The notes: generated from the sequence alone by a model not told the origin. A DNA stretch of 64,000 bases from Deinandra increscens subsp. villosa (GCA_039602395.1 JBCNJP010000232.1:124001-188000), one strand, 5' to 3'. Shown: positions 12,419 to 24,965, numbered from the stretch's first letter. Program-made: numbers and translations.

Positions 12419-13043
12419 TGTAAAACCGAGGTGGTGGGAAAATATATAAATAATGCTACCTTTACCTTGGTTGCGGAAGCGGATCGAGTCTTTGTGTGAC
12501 TCATTTTTGAGAAAACAAATGAACACCGAGATATGACCGATATGGTGTTTGAGATGTGATGATGATGAAGAACAAAGCTAGTAGAAACATGGATATGAAG
12601 AACAAGATAAATCTATGATAAACAACATGAAAGATAGATAACAAAGGATAACCAAATGATTAATTATAACCGAATGATTACATTACCTACCCCACGCATT
12701 CCCGGGTTTCTTGAGCTTACTAGGTAAGTTCAAGAACCCTTGACAAGCTTCAAGGAACCATGACTAACTCTATCTCTACACATACACTCATCATCAAGTC
12801 TTTCACATGAGAAAGACTTACTATATATAATAAACTCACTAAGGGCATAATAGTAAACTACCAACTAGTGACAATATTTAATCAATAAATAATATTCACT
12901 AGAGCCATCTTCTTTAGTTGAGTCTTGTAGCTTGAGTTGTCATGTTTCTTCACCGTGTTGTCGGGACGGTAAACGTTAAGTGGCCGTTGAGTATTAATCT
13001 CATCTATCCAAATCATGTTGGGTCGGAATCTCGATTCCCAACA
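12419..13043 (-). repeat. 3' LTR of element L
   Basis: On the minus strand it starts TGTTGGGAATCGAGATTCC and ends CGGTTTTACA. The neighbouring bases 13044-13056, read on the minus strand, are purine-rich (AAATAGGGGGAGAT), the polypurine tract. That fixes the orientation. Confidence 0.92.
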
Positions 13044-13056
13044 ATCTCCCCCTATT

Positions 13057-14323
13057 TGGTAGATGGTATACTCAACACTTGTGACATCGATTCTTTGTAT
13101 TCTTGCATCTTGACTTCAAGAAAATCTTCATGTGGTTTCAAGTCTTTTGTTCTTTAACTCTCCTTTGTGAAGCTCCCCCTATAATAAACATTCTTCAAGC
13201 TTCTGCCATAAGCTGTAATGCATAGGGTGTTTACAAATATCAACACAATGACAATTTACTTGAGGACTAAGTCACAACTCAAGTTGCCAATATTGTTGAA
13301 AGTAAACAATATAAAGGATCAATGAAAAACGCGAGAAATAAATCCACAATTCAACCAACTTGAAATACTTGGCCGAATACCAAACCGATGCGTTGCACGA
13401 AGATAAACCACTTTTCCTTTGCTTTCTTTTGCTGAATAGGTTGCAAAAAGTCTCAAAGATCATCACATCTTCTCCCCCTAGACTTGTGCAACCCGTAGCA
13501 AACATAAAAGCGAGTTGGTGTAACCAAACACATCCATGTAGCATATCACAAACAAAAATCAGCCTTGCAATATCAACCCGTTAATCTTCATAATCCAACG
13601 AATAATAAATTCCGTTCATCTTCAACAAATCGACCCAAACTTGCGCATAACTTTCATAACCGATTCACTTCAAAGCACGTCTGCCGAAAGAAATAATCTT
13701 GATATAAAAACATAATCTGGGTGTACCTGAATTGTTTAAGACGAACCGCGTTCTCGAATAATGTTGGAGAAATAATATGAAGTGGTTGATGTGGATCCAC
13801 TTGGCTTCACTGTTGTTGCTACTTTGTGTTGACAACAAAGAAATAATATATAACAGTAGCTCACTGTTATTATATTATAAATATTATCATCCAAAATCTG
13901 TCACTTTTTCTGCTCTAAGTTGCCTTGTTCACGTGATCTTTACTCATCCCAAACAAAATATGAAGAAGAGCAGATCTGGCCCAATTTGCGAAGCAGCCCA
14001 GCAGAAAAAAAATAAACCAGCCCAGTATGTAATTGAACAGCCCGTTTCATTATCAAGTAGAAGAACCCTAAATGTGGCTGTAACAAAGAAAACATACCAG
14101 TTCTCTTGTCTGCGCCTCTTTTCTGTCGACGAGAGCAAACAGAAACCGGTGGCTCATCTTTCTTCCTTCTGTTTCTGTCGAGCCAAAGACCAACAGCCGG
14201 CGGCCTTAAAGGCGATTTCCGGTGGTTGCGATCTGAACAGAAGTGAACCGCGGCGGCTAGAGCTCAGATCAGAAGAAAATTCGTTGACCGGAAGTGAGCA
14301 GAGACGAACGAGAGCACAAGATT
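13057..14323 (-). other. Internal region of L, no genes recognised
   Basis: The longest open frame, 203 codons at 13777-14388 on the plus strand, is antisense to the element and runs into the motif array. I see no retroelement domain on either strand. Confidence 0.6.
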
Positions 14324-14742
14324 TACCGGTTGAAGTCGGAGTACCGGTTGAGGATCAAATTCCGGTTGAAGATTTGATTTCCGGTTGAGCTCCTCCTTCT
14401 GGTTGAACTAAAGGATCCGGTTGAAATCCCGTTCCGGTTGAAGGTAATATTTCCGGTTGAGATTTCTGATCCGGTTGAGCTTCATGTTTCCGGTTGAATC
14501 TTGTTTCCGGTTGAGCTCGGTTCCGGTTGAACTCAGATTCTTCCGGTTGAGTTCAAGGTTCCGGTTGAGCACATTTTCCGGTTGAACTCGTGTTTTCCGG
14601 TTGAGTTCGAAATCCGGTTGACATCTCTCGGATCCGGTTGACTTCGATTTTAACTTCAGATCTGGTTGACTTCGCGATTTTCTGCCTGAAAATGAATAGA
14701 TTATGATTCCGGTTGGACTGTTACCTCCGGTTGAGATGGATT
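14324..14742 (-). repeat. Internal motif array of L, word CCGGTTGA
   Basis: About 20 copies of CCGGTTGA (TCAACCGG in the element's sense), a few altered to CTGGTTGA or CCGGTTGG, lie 15-30 bp apart with unlike spacers. A 145-codon minus frame (14408-14845) runs through it and reads as recurring LNRK-like residues. That is a by-product of the repeat, not evidence of a protein. The array starts about 1 kb downstream of the primer site, further than in the other elements. Confidence 0.88.
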
Positions 14743-15711
14743 GGCCGGAACCAGATTCGGTTTCCGGTGAACAGCGGTTCCGTGACCGGACAGAAGTCGT
14801 TTTTCCGGTCAGATCCGATTTTTCGATTTGTCGTTTCGAAAACATATCAGAACTGTTGTAACAGAGACGCAGATTCGAGTAAACATAAACCCGAATATTG
14901 ACAGATTCATTCCTTTACAGACTTGTCACTATAGAAAACCTTTGTCTTCATTCTTGAACTGAACAGAAAGTGGTAACGAACGGCTCGAGCTGCAGTCTCG
15001 TGTTCGTTTTTCTGAGTTCATCATCTTCAAATAAACAAACCTGTAACTTACTCAATATTTTTGAATTTTGTTCTTCTAATTTTTCAAGAGAGAGAGAGAG
15101 TACAATGGTTGACTTGAAACATGTGAATGTAGGGATGGGACATGAAGGTTGCTTGTGACAGAAAAAGGAATTGGATAAAAGGATGAATTTAGTAAAAAGG
15201 ACACTTTGTTTTGTGGGACTCTAGAAAAGTAAAAGTCAAAAAGCAAAAAGCAAGTTGATTTATACACACAAAGAGACAAAGTGTGATGTGATAAGAATAA
15301 TCACACCTTTCAATGACTTTCTTGAGATCTACAATTAAAGTAAAGTTGACATGAATTTCAATTTTGAAGAAAATGCATACGTGAGATATGCAGATGGTTT
15401 CATGTAACATTTTTGAGATAGATTTTGATATCAAGGGTAATATCAAATAAATCTAATTTGTGTTCACTGGCAAAAACCCAAACACTCAAATTAATTTACT
15501 TTTGACGAATCAAGAAAAATAAATATGAATAAATAGATTTTTGACTATTCTAAATAAGAAAAATTCAAAGATCTTTTTCACAAAAACTTTGAAAGATATG
15601 GAGGGGATTTCAAAATCTTTCTAAAAAGTTTACATCTCCATTTGTTTACAAAAACAAGCATATGAACACAAAGTTGAGAAATCAACGGTTAAGTTGCATT
15701 TTCTCGACCGT
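14743..15711 (-). other. Leader-proximal region of L
   Basis: Non-coding sequence between the primer site and the motif array, with a short (AG)n run near 15089. Small frames of 60-85 codons overlap each other on both strands and show no domain. Confidence 0.5.
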
Positions 15712-15726
15712 GGCTCTGATGCCAAT
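15712..15726 (-). promoter_or_regulatory. Primer binding site of element L
   Basis: Read on the minus strand directly after the LTR: ATTGGCATCAGAGCC, a methionine-tRNA-type site with C for T at one position compared with A and B. Confidence 0.88.
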
Positions 15727-16351
15727 TGTAAAACCGAGGTGGTGGGCAAATATATAAATAATTCTACCTTTACCTTGGTTGCGGAAGCGGATCGAGTCTT
15801 TGTGTGACTCATTTTTGAGAAAACAAATGAACACCGAGATATGACCGATATGGTGTTTGAGATGTGATGATGATGAAGAACAAAGCTAGTAGAAACATGG
15901 ATATGAAGAACAAGATAAATCTATGATAAACAACATGAAAGATAGATAACAAAGGATAACCAAATGATTAATTATAACCGAATGATTACATTACCTACCC
16001 CACGCATTCCCGGGTTTCTTGAGCTTACTAGGTAAGTTCAAGAACCCTTGACAAGCTTCAAGGAACCATGACTAACTCTATCTCTACACATACACTCATC
16101 ATCAAGTCTTTCACATGAGAAAGACTTACTATATATAATAAACTCACTAAGGGCATAATAGTAAACTACCAACTAGTGACAATATTTAATCAATAAATAA
16201 TATTCACTAGAGCCATCTTCTTTAGTTGAGTCTTGTAGCTTGAGTTGTCATGTTTCTTCACCGTGTTGTCGGGACGGTAAACGTTAAGTGGCCGTTGAGT
16301 ATTAATCTCATCTATCCAAATCATGTTGGGTCGGAATCTCGATTCCCAACA
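15727..16351 (-). repeat. 5' LTR of element L
   Basis: 625 bp, the same length as the left copy and nearly identical to it. The visible differences are at 15749 and 15764, compared with the left copy. It is followed by target duplication GTTAC. Confidence 0.92.
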
Positions 16352-18192
16352 GTTACAAATCACATTTAAGACTTACCCCATTATCCAAAACCCAACTCTT
16401 TATTGGTTAATACCCCTTAATAGTCAAAATGACCATTTTGCCCCCTTTACATATTTTGTTATATCTTTTTCAAGTCTTTGCTCCTTAAGTTTACCGCTCG
16501 TGTTTCCTCATGACCGATCATTTTTGCGGAATTACTATGAGGAATAGTCACGGGGTTTGGAATTTGGTGACGATCGTTACCGCCCGGGTAGGCGTCATTG
16601 ACGACCATGAGGCGGAATTACTACAATCGTTGCACCGAGTAGCTTAATTATTAATTATCAAAATTTGAAAACATATATATATTTAATATATATGTAAACA
16701 TGCTCTAATACCAAAAATCAACATCCAATACTTTATGGTCATCCCAATACTTGACAATTATCTTCCAAAACCCTAATTTTGACGTAATTCCCAAATTAAT
16801 ATCAAAACTCCTTTTCTCGTCAAATAAACTTAGGGATTCTGTTATAATATCATTTTATGATATCCTTTAAAAGATGAATCCTTAAATCAAGCCCGATCAT
16901 TCAATTTTATCAAAACCATGTCTAGAAAACCCTAATTTTGGCCCTCTTCTAAACATCATACCAAACCTTTTCTTTTTGTGAAAAAAAGTTTAAGGCTTTC
17001 TTAAAACACATCATTTTAGGATTACCTACCAAAATTCAGGCCCTAATTCCCACTCGGTCATCCAATTTTACCCAAACAAGCTCACGAACCCTAATTTGAG
17101 CATAGTTTTAAAAATCATACTTAGGAATCGATTTAGCCAGAACTGAAAGAGGTTATTTTAGATCATACCTATAAAAGCTTGACTACAAAATTTCGGCTCC
17201 TAACTCTTTATGGTTTGAGAGAAATCGACCCATGAAGTTTCTGGTTCGAACTAGGGTTTTTCGGGTTTGAATTCAGAAATTGGGGAGGATATTCGGCCGA
17301 TTGGAGGGTGTATTTATGTTAGTAGGGTGCGCCTAGGGTCCCTACATGTGTCCAGGGTGACTCATGCTCGAAATCAACACGTATACAAGGTCAATTTCGT
17401 CAAAACGTGCTGCACAAGTCGAAAATGTCGTTTTCTGGTCTGAATTGGGTGGAGGTACGCGAAGGTCCCCCCCTCTATCCCTCGCGATACGCGAGGCACT
17501 ATCAGGAAATGACAGTTTTGGTCCCTGAGGTTCTATAAGGTGTAAAACTAGCCCAGAACTTCCCTAATTGCTATTTTAACCCCCGAACTATTATAAAACA
17601 TACTTAATGAAGTTTCTAAGGCTCTAGACACTCTTGATAACATACGTATACATACATATTTATTTTTATAATTATATAATTATATATATATAACTTTCTT
17701 TATTTACACCTTTGGTCCCTCTAAATTTACAACACCTATCATTTTATGTACCGAATCACTCTAGGATATATTTATACTAGTTTATAAGCCTCGGGGAACT
17801 TATAATAGTTATAGATACGTACAATACCCGTAAGTATTCTTAACTTTACATAAATTACACTTTTGACCCCTTTACTTTTATTTTTACTTACCATTAAGCA
17901 TTCTTTTTATGCTAGTTACTCAAACATGTACTCTCACATATATATATATTCATCAAATGAATATTTCACATGCATTTATACTAACCTAATCACATATATT
18001 ATCACATATTTATCCGTTTCTCAACTTTGCAACTACGTATTCACGTATATTATCATGCATGAATACATATAACTCATGTATAACACATATATCATATAAA
18101 TATGCATTTCCTATTCTTTGAAATACGTAAAATAAGTATAGTTATTATATTAACAACCACTTACGAGTTTATCTGAATCTTGGGATGTTACA

Positions 18193-19861
18193 AGTCAAGC
18201 GTCCATGTGCCTTAGGTTTGTTAGTGGACAGTGATGACGTATTCATATGTTGCAACTAGTGAGCATCCCCCAATTTACCATCCATTTTTATATATAGGAA
18301 GTACCGTAGCGTATCCATCACACTTCCGATATACCAGGAAACTATAACATTATGCTTATATATAGGAAGTACCGAAGTGTATCCACCATATAATGAAATA
18401 CTGAACACACACTAATTTCCGCACGTCATACTAGATACACTTCTACGTCCACTAAGAATTCCTTCACCACTTGGTCATTTGATTTCAAAACAAGGTAATA
18501 GCACATAATATATTCCATACAATCAATACACTGGCGAATCATTAAGCACATATAAGATTGAAAGCATTTTGTAACATGTTTATCACATAAACGTATGAAA
18601 GCGTATTAAATCATAGCATGTATACGAGTCCAAAACGGTTAAAACATTTTTAAAGAAGGGCTTCATAGAACTCACTTGAGCCTAGCACTGCAATATCGCA
18701 AATCCAGATAGCTAACCGAAGCAATCAACTCCTCACCTTCTCCGATGTTGTAAGCCAAGACATCCTCTTGAGGATAAACACTTCCTAACATGCAACATTA
18801 CTCTAAGGACCAAGCCCGACATGAACGGGTCAGAATCAACACTTAAACAAAACATCATATTCTAATTCCCCCCGAATACGGCCGTATCACATTACCCTAA
18901 TAAGGTCGTATCGCAGGTTAATTCTTAAACTGGTTTCCACCTAACTTCCTGAACCATACAACCCTAATACAGCTTCTCATACGGCCAGCCACATGAATAC
19001 GACCGTATCTTATATACCCAATACTTGCGTATTCATCCATAGCATGAATAATACCGTATTTTCGTTCCCACAATATGAGCATATTCAACCCGGCAGAACC
19101 CAAATCTGCCCATTTGGCCATTTCTAGTGGTTGTTTTCTCACTTTCTTTTACCAAAAGCAATCTTATAACACGTAAACATAAACCCCAATCATTTAACCA
19201 CTAGAAACAATCAAAACAGCCCCTGATCGACACTTGCATGAACTAACTTTCCAAAAATTGAAATTACACATGCGTGTATGATATTTCCTCAAATTCCTTA
19301 GCTTCTCGATAACCAACCACTCATAACGGCTTCTGATCATCATTCCAAACTTTTGTTCCTATCCTAAAATCATCTAATCCATCAATCATCATCACAATCC
19401 TTAAAACTAAGAAGAATATTTACCTAGATGATCTAAGACATACAACACTTGATTCCAGCCTTCTACTGGCCTCGAATGGAATCAGAGGATATGGAGCGGA
19501 GAAATCGAGAGAGGATTGCAGAAATGAAGAATTCTTCTAAAAATGAATTTTTATAGGTTTGGACTCGATACGGGCATATTCCCTTTAGCCAATACGGCTG
19601 TATTACAAGTGTCCAACACGTGTCACCTCAAAAATCAGCTCGCTGGCCGTATCACATATAAGGCCATACGGCAGTGTCACACATTTGGCAGAAAACCCAA
19701 ATCTTGTTTTCGAGATTCCCGCTTCGTTACAACTTGGAATTGAGTTTCGTTTTCGCTCACGTTCCTCATTTTCAGTTCTCCATCACCTCCAAATGATGAA
19801 ACCTTCATAAATCACATAAATCTTTGGGTCTATTTCTAGCTCGAGAAATCGGGGTGTTACA
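18193..19861 (-). mobile_element. 3' LTR of element C, truncated by B
   Basis: On the minus strand it starts TGTAACACCCCGATTTCTCG (19861) after a purine-rich tract, and it is cut by the start of B at 18193. It contains repeated TACGG / CCGTAT words in both orientations (18880-19060 and 19565-19670), usual in plant gypsy U3 regions. 18205-18300 resembles part of the B LTR (about 11870-11960), so C and B are related families. Confidence 0.75.
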
Positions 19862-20162
19862 ATTATACCCCCTTAAATAGGTTTCGTCCTCGAAACCTGA
19901 TACATTCTTATCCATAAAATTCACATCCCATTCTCAGCTTCAATAACTCTATACTTTCCCATACGCATGCTTCAAAATTTTCTTCTCACCATGCTCATTG
20001 TTACATATCTCGTATACACAAGGATATCCAGCTTGACGATCTTGCTGTCGCCCAAAGGAAGACATAGCTCAATGCTCTTCGAGGTAGCTCCTTCACGGGA
20101 TCCTTGACAGTGCCTTCTCCACCCTTTCATGGAATTCCTTATCACGTAGCTCATTTGAAAGC
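19862..20162 (-). mobile_element. Internal 3' end of element C with polypurine tract
   Basis: Next to the LTR, the minus strand reads CGAAACCTATTTAAGGGGG then TATAAT, a typical gypsy 3' end and polypurine tract. The rest up to the D insertion is non-coding. D then interrupts C, and the C sequence resumes at 25527. Confidence 0.7.
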
Positions 20163-20520
20163 TGAAAAGTCGTGAGCATCGGATTGTCTACTCAATCTAG
20201 CTATTCGGATACAAAACGAGTAATTATAATGATTGTTTTATTGATCTAAAGAAGAACAATTACAATCATAATCACAGAGAACAGACACCGTGAACACACT
20301 ATAGAAACACACACTTATGAATATCTCTCATGCTCAGAACTGTCTAACACAAAGAACAAACATGTATTTATATTGACCCGCCGAACCAGCCGAACCTAAG
20401 GTTCGCCCTGATCTGAACTCCAGGTTCGGACCAGGTTCGGTCAGACACACTTTGGCTTGAACTTGTTCTTGACTTGATGCATCTCTATACTTCACACGAC
20501 GCACACATCAGGTATTAACA
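20163..20520 (-). repeat. 3' LTR of element D (358 bp)
   Basis: On the minus strand it starts TGTTAATACCTG and ends GACTTTTCA. A TATA box (TATAAATA, minus strand, 20372-20365) has a palindrome just upstream of it, CGAACCTAAGGTTCG at 20391-20405, plus further GGTTCGG and CCGAAC words to about 20440. Because U3 is copied to the 3' end of the RNA, these words also lie at the end of the transcript. Confidence 0.9.
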
Positions 20521-20540
20521 ACCCCCCCCCCCCCTCGTTG
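20521..20540 (-). promoter_or_regulatory. Polypurine tract of D, run of 13 G
   Basis: Directly before the 3' LTR on the minus strand is an unbroken run of 13 G. F has only a mixed GAGGGGGAGTT tract at the same place (54988-54998). E1 has 14 G. The position fits the primer for plus-strand DNA synthesis. Confidence 0.85.
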
Positions 20541-21349
20541 TGTGCAGTATCTCTTCAACATCATCACAAAAGTATCTTCAATAAAACTCCCCCTCAAGTG
20601 TAGAATCCATTCGTCCAATGAAATGAATCCTCGAACAAACTCCTCCTCAACTTGATCGTAGCTTGATCTTGAATACTTGACAATGTCTGGTGATTCTCTG
20701 GTCGTCGTTATCAACAGCTTCAGAAGACTTGAAGTTGTGACTTCTTTCACTTTAGCAACCTGCTCAAAAATTAAATAATCTTGGCGCGTCTCTTCGAGTC
20801 TCCAAGATATGATTTTGAAAATTTAATTTTGTATCATGTGTTGATCAGATCGAAAATAAAGCAGAAACAAAATCTTTTTGGCTTTTAAAAAATTTATATC
20901 AAAACAAACCTAAAATCTTTTTGATTTTTCAAAAATTATGCTAATACACACCAAAAATCTTTTTGTATTTTTCTTGAAATGAAATGTAAATATAATACAG
21001 AACCAGACACTATTTTTGGTATGAGAAAGATCACTATATGGGATCATATTGGACATGACGCACTGAACTACTCTTCAATTTCAACTAATCGAAGCACATA
21101 AGTCATGCTGATTGCCGGTATAATTTGTCCATCTTAAACTCAGGTAGAATCATACTCATAACATCTGGATATGTTAAGGTATTGATTAGATTTGCTTTGA
21201 CCAGTGTATCCCACACTATCAGACATATTCAGACATTTTCCTTTTTCTTTTTCTTTTTCTTTTTGTGTGATTACACTTGTGAATTTTTTACAAAGTATAA
21301 TATTTTCATGATATCGTCAACTGTGTTCCATGCAAAAAGAAATAAGAAC

Positions 21350-21588
21350 GTTAAATCGTCTACCTTAAGGTCGATCTTCGATATGCAAATAGGGCATCAG
21401 ATTTAACAAAATAAAGAAAATAAAACAAGTTGAAATTATATAACCCAACAACAATCAGGTCGGTACTCTCGTACACGCAGAGAAAGTCCGATGAGTTATA
21501 CGAAACACCAAAGAAAATAACGCAGAATGTCAAACGAACAACGATCAGGTCGATCGTTCGATACGCAGAGAAAGTCCGATCGTTTGAC
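21350..21588 (-). promoter_or_regulatory. Triple stem-loop RNA element in D
   Basis: Three tandem units are each closed by an inverted repeat: GTTAAATC/GATTTAAC (21350-21357, 21400-21407), TATAAC/GTTATA (21439-21444, 21495-21500) and GTCAAACGA/TCGTTTGAC (21529-21537, 21580-21588). Units 2 and 3 share loop words, in RNA sense CGGACTTTCTCTGCGT and CGACCTGAT, around a small inner hairpin. In unit 2 that is GTAC-GAGA-GTAC, capped by a GNRA-type tetraloop (21463-21474). E1 and F have the same three units with altered but still pairing stems. Function is unknown; packaging, export or translation control are guesses. Confidence 0.8.
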
Positions 21589-22323
21589 AAAATAAAGAAA
21601 ATCAAACAAGTTTAAATCTTTGCAAAATGAACACATGTATACACAGTGACTTCTCAATTTATTTTTCACACTTATTTTTCTTTTTATCATGAAATACGCA
21701 TAAAGATGTTATCCACATGGTCAAGCAATAGTATTTAGTGTATATCACATCTGAATACTTTCTGATTTGCCGAGCCTACCAAACATATCAAACAATGATC
21801 TTATGGCTCTTTCATCTACTCTATCCATGAGTCAGATACGCAAGCTAATGTACTATCATTTCCAAATGATGAATTTCTCAAAATGTTATATATTGTGCAT
21901 GTATTCTCCCTCCCTATATATTGTGCATGTATTCACCTTCATTCCATAACATGCATTTTTCACAATTTCTCCCCCTTACATGCAATTCTCCCCTTAAAAT
22001 GAAAACTCTATTTTTGGATTTCATTTTACAAAAACAAGACTCTATTTTTGGCTTTTTCAATTTTAAAGAAAGAAAAATTGATCAACCAACACGGATACTT
22101 GGCAGTTTAAAATTTCAGAAAATTTGCAGGTTTGAAAAATATATTTCAAGCAATTTAAGTTAAGCAGAATACTCCTCCATCAACAACTTTTCAATTGTCG
22201 ACACGTTTTCTAGAAGTACCTGCACACTGGTCAAACTCATTAGTTTTTAACTTGACTCGAAGCAACTGCTTCAGGTCGACCAGTGTCCTAGTTTTGCTTT
22301 GAAACCACCTTTGGTTTCCAGAA

Positions 22324-24609
22324 TTATGATTGTTTTGGTAATTTAGTTTTTGATGAATCAATCACAAACGACTGTGATGAAGAACCTACATTTTGAACCT
22401 TTTGAAACATAGGAACAAAACGTTTTTGTTTTAGAAAGAATGTAGGTTCACATTCATTAAAAACTCTGCATTGTTCATCAAAGAACTTTGGTTTGGCAGG
22501 TTTACCAAAAACTGATTTCTGTTGAAACCTTTGGTTTGATTCAGCAGGAAGTGAACACTTGTGAGTTTGAAACATTATTCAGCAATCGATTTGCATCAAT
22601 GACTTGAATTTTGAGATCTGAAATTTGTTGTTGTGCTTCAGCTAAATCCTTCTCAGTAGCAATCAATCGCTTTGCAACCTTATGTGTTTCAAATTTCTAC
22701 ATGCGGAGATTTTCCATTCCCTCAAACAATTCTTACTTCAATTTATCTTCATTCCGCTTTTGAATCTCCAAATTTGCTGTTTGAACTTTATTCACACTTA
22801 CCAATTCACGCTTCTCATCCAAATACTTCTCCATAACCGCCTGATAACTTTCAATCTTAGCAGCAGATTCTTCAGCATTCTTTGTAAGCAGATCAAGCTT
22901 GATTTTTGACTTATTAAAAAGATTCTGGAATTTATTTGCAACGTCTTCTGCTTCATCCTTCCATATCCTGATTTCATTAACCAACTCATCCCTCTCTTCA
23001 CAGATCTTTGTATTTGCAGCTTCAACATTCTTTCTCTCATGTTTTGATATTTCTAAAACTTTATTCAGCAATTTGATCTCTGTAATCAACCATTCATTTT
23101 TCGGAACTAATTCCTTCTCATGTTCCTTAGAAACCTCCAAACCTGAACTAACCAATTTGGATTCCTCAGAAAGCTTTTGAATTTTATTCAATAACGAAGC
23201 ATTTTCTTTCAACAAACTTTCCATGTTTTTAGCAAATTCATAAGAACTCGGTGTTGAACTTGTATCTGAACAATAATCTGCTTGTTGATCATGAGTGAAA
23301 ATCAAAGCAGATGAATCAAAATGTTTACCCCAATCATAAACACCATCATTTTGAACTGTTAAAGCTGTTTTCTTGGTTGAATTACTAGACGATGGTTGAG
23401 TAAAGCCGGGTTTGCTAACATGCGCTTACATTCTTTAGAAAAATGTTCAAGCTTTGATCATTTGTAGCACTTTAACTTAGATTTATGAAATCCCAATTTG
23501 CCATTGAAATCAGATGAACCCCTGCCATGTTTCTTGAAAAATCGTTTTGATCTTTGACCTAGTATAGCATATTGCCAAGCTAAATCTAATTCGTTCAATT
23601 GATCATCATCAAGTTCATCAAGATCATCCCTTGTAATCTTTGCATCAGCAACATTCTTGATAACCAGCCAAAAAGATGATGTAATTAAGGCAGACATCAT
23701 TTTAGCATAATCATCGGTTGTTTCAGCAGACAAGGCATTCTGATTTGTAAATTTTGGAATGGTAAAACTGCAACCTTTTGAAGAATTAGAATTTCCAGAA
23801 AATCCAGCCATAAAAGCAACACTTGGTGCAGAACTCAGATTTGGTTTAGCTTTAGCATTCATGCTAGTAGTATTCTCTCCATAATACAACTCAGAATTTT
23901 GTAACTTTGCAGTTGACTTCTTTGAATTTAAGATTTCCATTTCCCGAGCATGAAGTTTTCCAGTAAGCTCATGAAATATCAAGGTAGAGTATTTTTTATC
24001 ATGAGTGAGTAGCAAAACATAGTTTTCCCACTTTTCAGTCAAAGCTTCCATAATCTTTTCTTTCAAAGCTGCATCGGTTTTCTCAATTACAACTACCTTT
24101 AATTCACTAATCAGATGTGAAAACCAGGAAACGAGAGCGGTAATGTTTTCATTGTCATAATGTTGAAAGCTATCAAATTCTTTATTCAACACCTTTCTTC
24201 GACTCTTCTTGTATTCATCATTACCCTCACATCTAGCTGATAAAGCATCCCACAATTGTTTTGATTTCTTGCACGTACTAAATTGATGTAACAACTTAGT
24301 AGGTAATGCCATTGTAAGATAACCGAAAGCCTTTTACTCAAGCTCATATGATTTCCTTTCAGCAATGTCGAAGGTATGAACTTCCTTGAAATCTCCTTAA
24401 TCAGTCAGATGTTGATAAAGCTTCTTGATTGGAATCCACAAATCGATATCATTCGTGCTTATATAAGCAGAAAATCGTTGCTTCTAATTCTGATAATCTT
24501 CCAACTTCAACAACTTGGGAACTTTCTGACTTGTTCCAATTTCGTTATCAAAATTCATCATGGTCTGCATCGCACTCTGCATTGCGGCAAAAGCTTGAAA
24601 TTCTGACAT
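22324..24609 (-). pseudogene. Broken gag-like gene of element D
   Basis: The first ATG (24609) starts a protein beginning MSEFQAF, homologous to the N-termini in E and F. A stop follows DYQN, then the conserved block from MALPTKLLHQFSTCKK onward (24312-23458), a copia-type gag (UBN2-like) domain. That frame ends at KLKCYK, just inside the first zinc knuckle. The coiled-coil part resumes at 23305-22733 (ESLLKENASLLNKIQKL and similar heptads). The C-terminal part (22575-22324) resembles F after its second zinc knuckle. Relative to F about 0.8 kb, including that knuckle, is missing. Gag proteins form the particle that packages the RNA; this copy cannot. Confidence 0.85.
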
Positions 24610-24631
24610 CCATAGAAAATTTAAAAAATCT

Positions 24632-24965
24632 GATTGGCCGAACTCTTCCCGAACCTTAATAATGTACCGAACCTTAAGCGAACCTCGAACAAACCCTTTC
24701 CGAATGTAATACCACTGAACAATTTCCGAACCCTCAACGAACTCTCAGCGAACTCTCAACGAACTCTTTCCGAACAATACCCGAACTTCTTCCGAACAGA
24801 AACACGTCGAACTTCGAATGAACCTTAAACGAACCAGAAGATAATCCGAACTCTCAATGAACCCTAAACGAACTCTAAGTTCGGAGCAATTTTCCTGACG
24901 AGCCTCAAGTTCGAACGATGGTTAGTCCGAACAGCAACATAGTTTTCTCAAAAAGTTCGAATTTG
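24632..24965 (-). repeat. Leader motif array of D, word CGAAC
   Basis: More than 20 copies of CGAACT / CGAACC / CGAACA (GTTCG in RNA sense) with short variable spacers fill the leader between primer site and gag start. The array ends about 20 nt from the ATG. The 3' LTR carries the matching word in both orientations beside its TATA box. Confidence 0.88.

Larger units (their letters stand above)
12419..16351 (-). mobile_element. Element L: young non-coding LTR element
   Basis: A complete 3,933-bp element. It has 625-bp LTRs at both ends, a polypurine tract next to the left LTR, a primer site next to the right LTR, and the perfect 5-bp duplication GTTAC (12414-12418 and 16352-16356). The internal 2.7 kb has no gag or pol. 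By eye the LTRs differ at only two positions near their outer end and look identical elsewhere, implying a recent insertion. The B2 copy of the host LTR shows the uninterrupted site at 51054-51058. Too large for a TRIM, it is best called a small LARD-type element. Confidence 0.92.
10719..18192 (-). mobile_element. Element B: 5' end of a gypsy-type element
   Basis: Read on the minus strand this is an LTR (18192 down to 10999), then a primer site (10998-10981), then about 260 nt of leader sequence entering the gap. No coding sequence of B is visible. The LTR is interrupted by element L. B itself interrupts the LTR of element C at 18192/18193. Confidence 0.8.
10999..18192 (-). repeat. 5' LTR of element B, split by element L
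   Basis: On the minus strand it starts TGTAACATCCC (18192) and ends GGGCGTCACA (10999). Taking out L and one copy of its target duplication leaves 3,256 bp. Its parts, 10999-12418 and 16352-18192, match the reverse complement of B2 (49410-52472) almost throughout. Short frames inside, such as 12128-12319, recur in B2 but look like LTR sequence rather than genes. Confidence 0.85.

Noticed and set aside
13777..14388. 203-codon plus-strand frame with a hydrophobic start, as a secreted protein gene
   Set aside because: It is antisense to element L, begins in non-coding internal sequence, shows no known domain and ends in the CCGGTTGA array.
14408..14845. 145-codon repetitive protein with LNRK-like repeats
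   Set aside because: The repeats come from the DNA octamer, whose spacers vary in length, so the protein pattern is not regular.
23458..24312. Intact 284-residue gag of D as a functional CDS
   Set aside because: The true start is upstream (24609) with stops between, and the frame ends inside the zinc knuckle.
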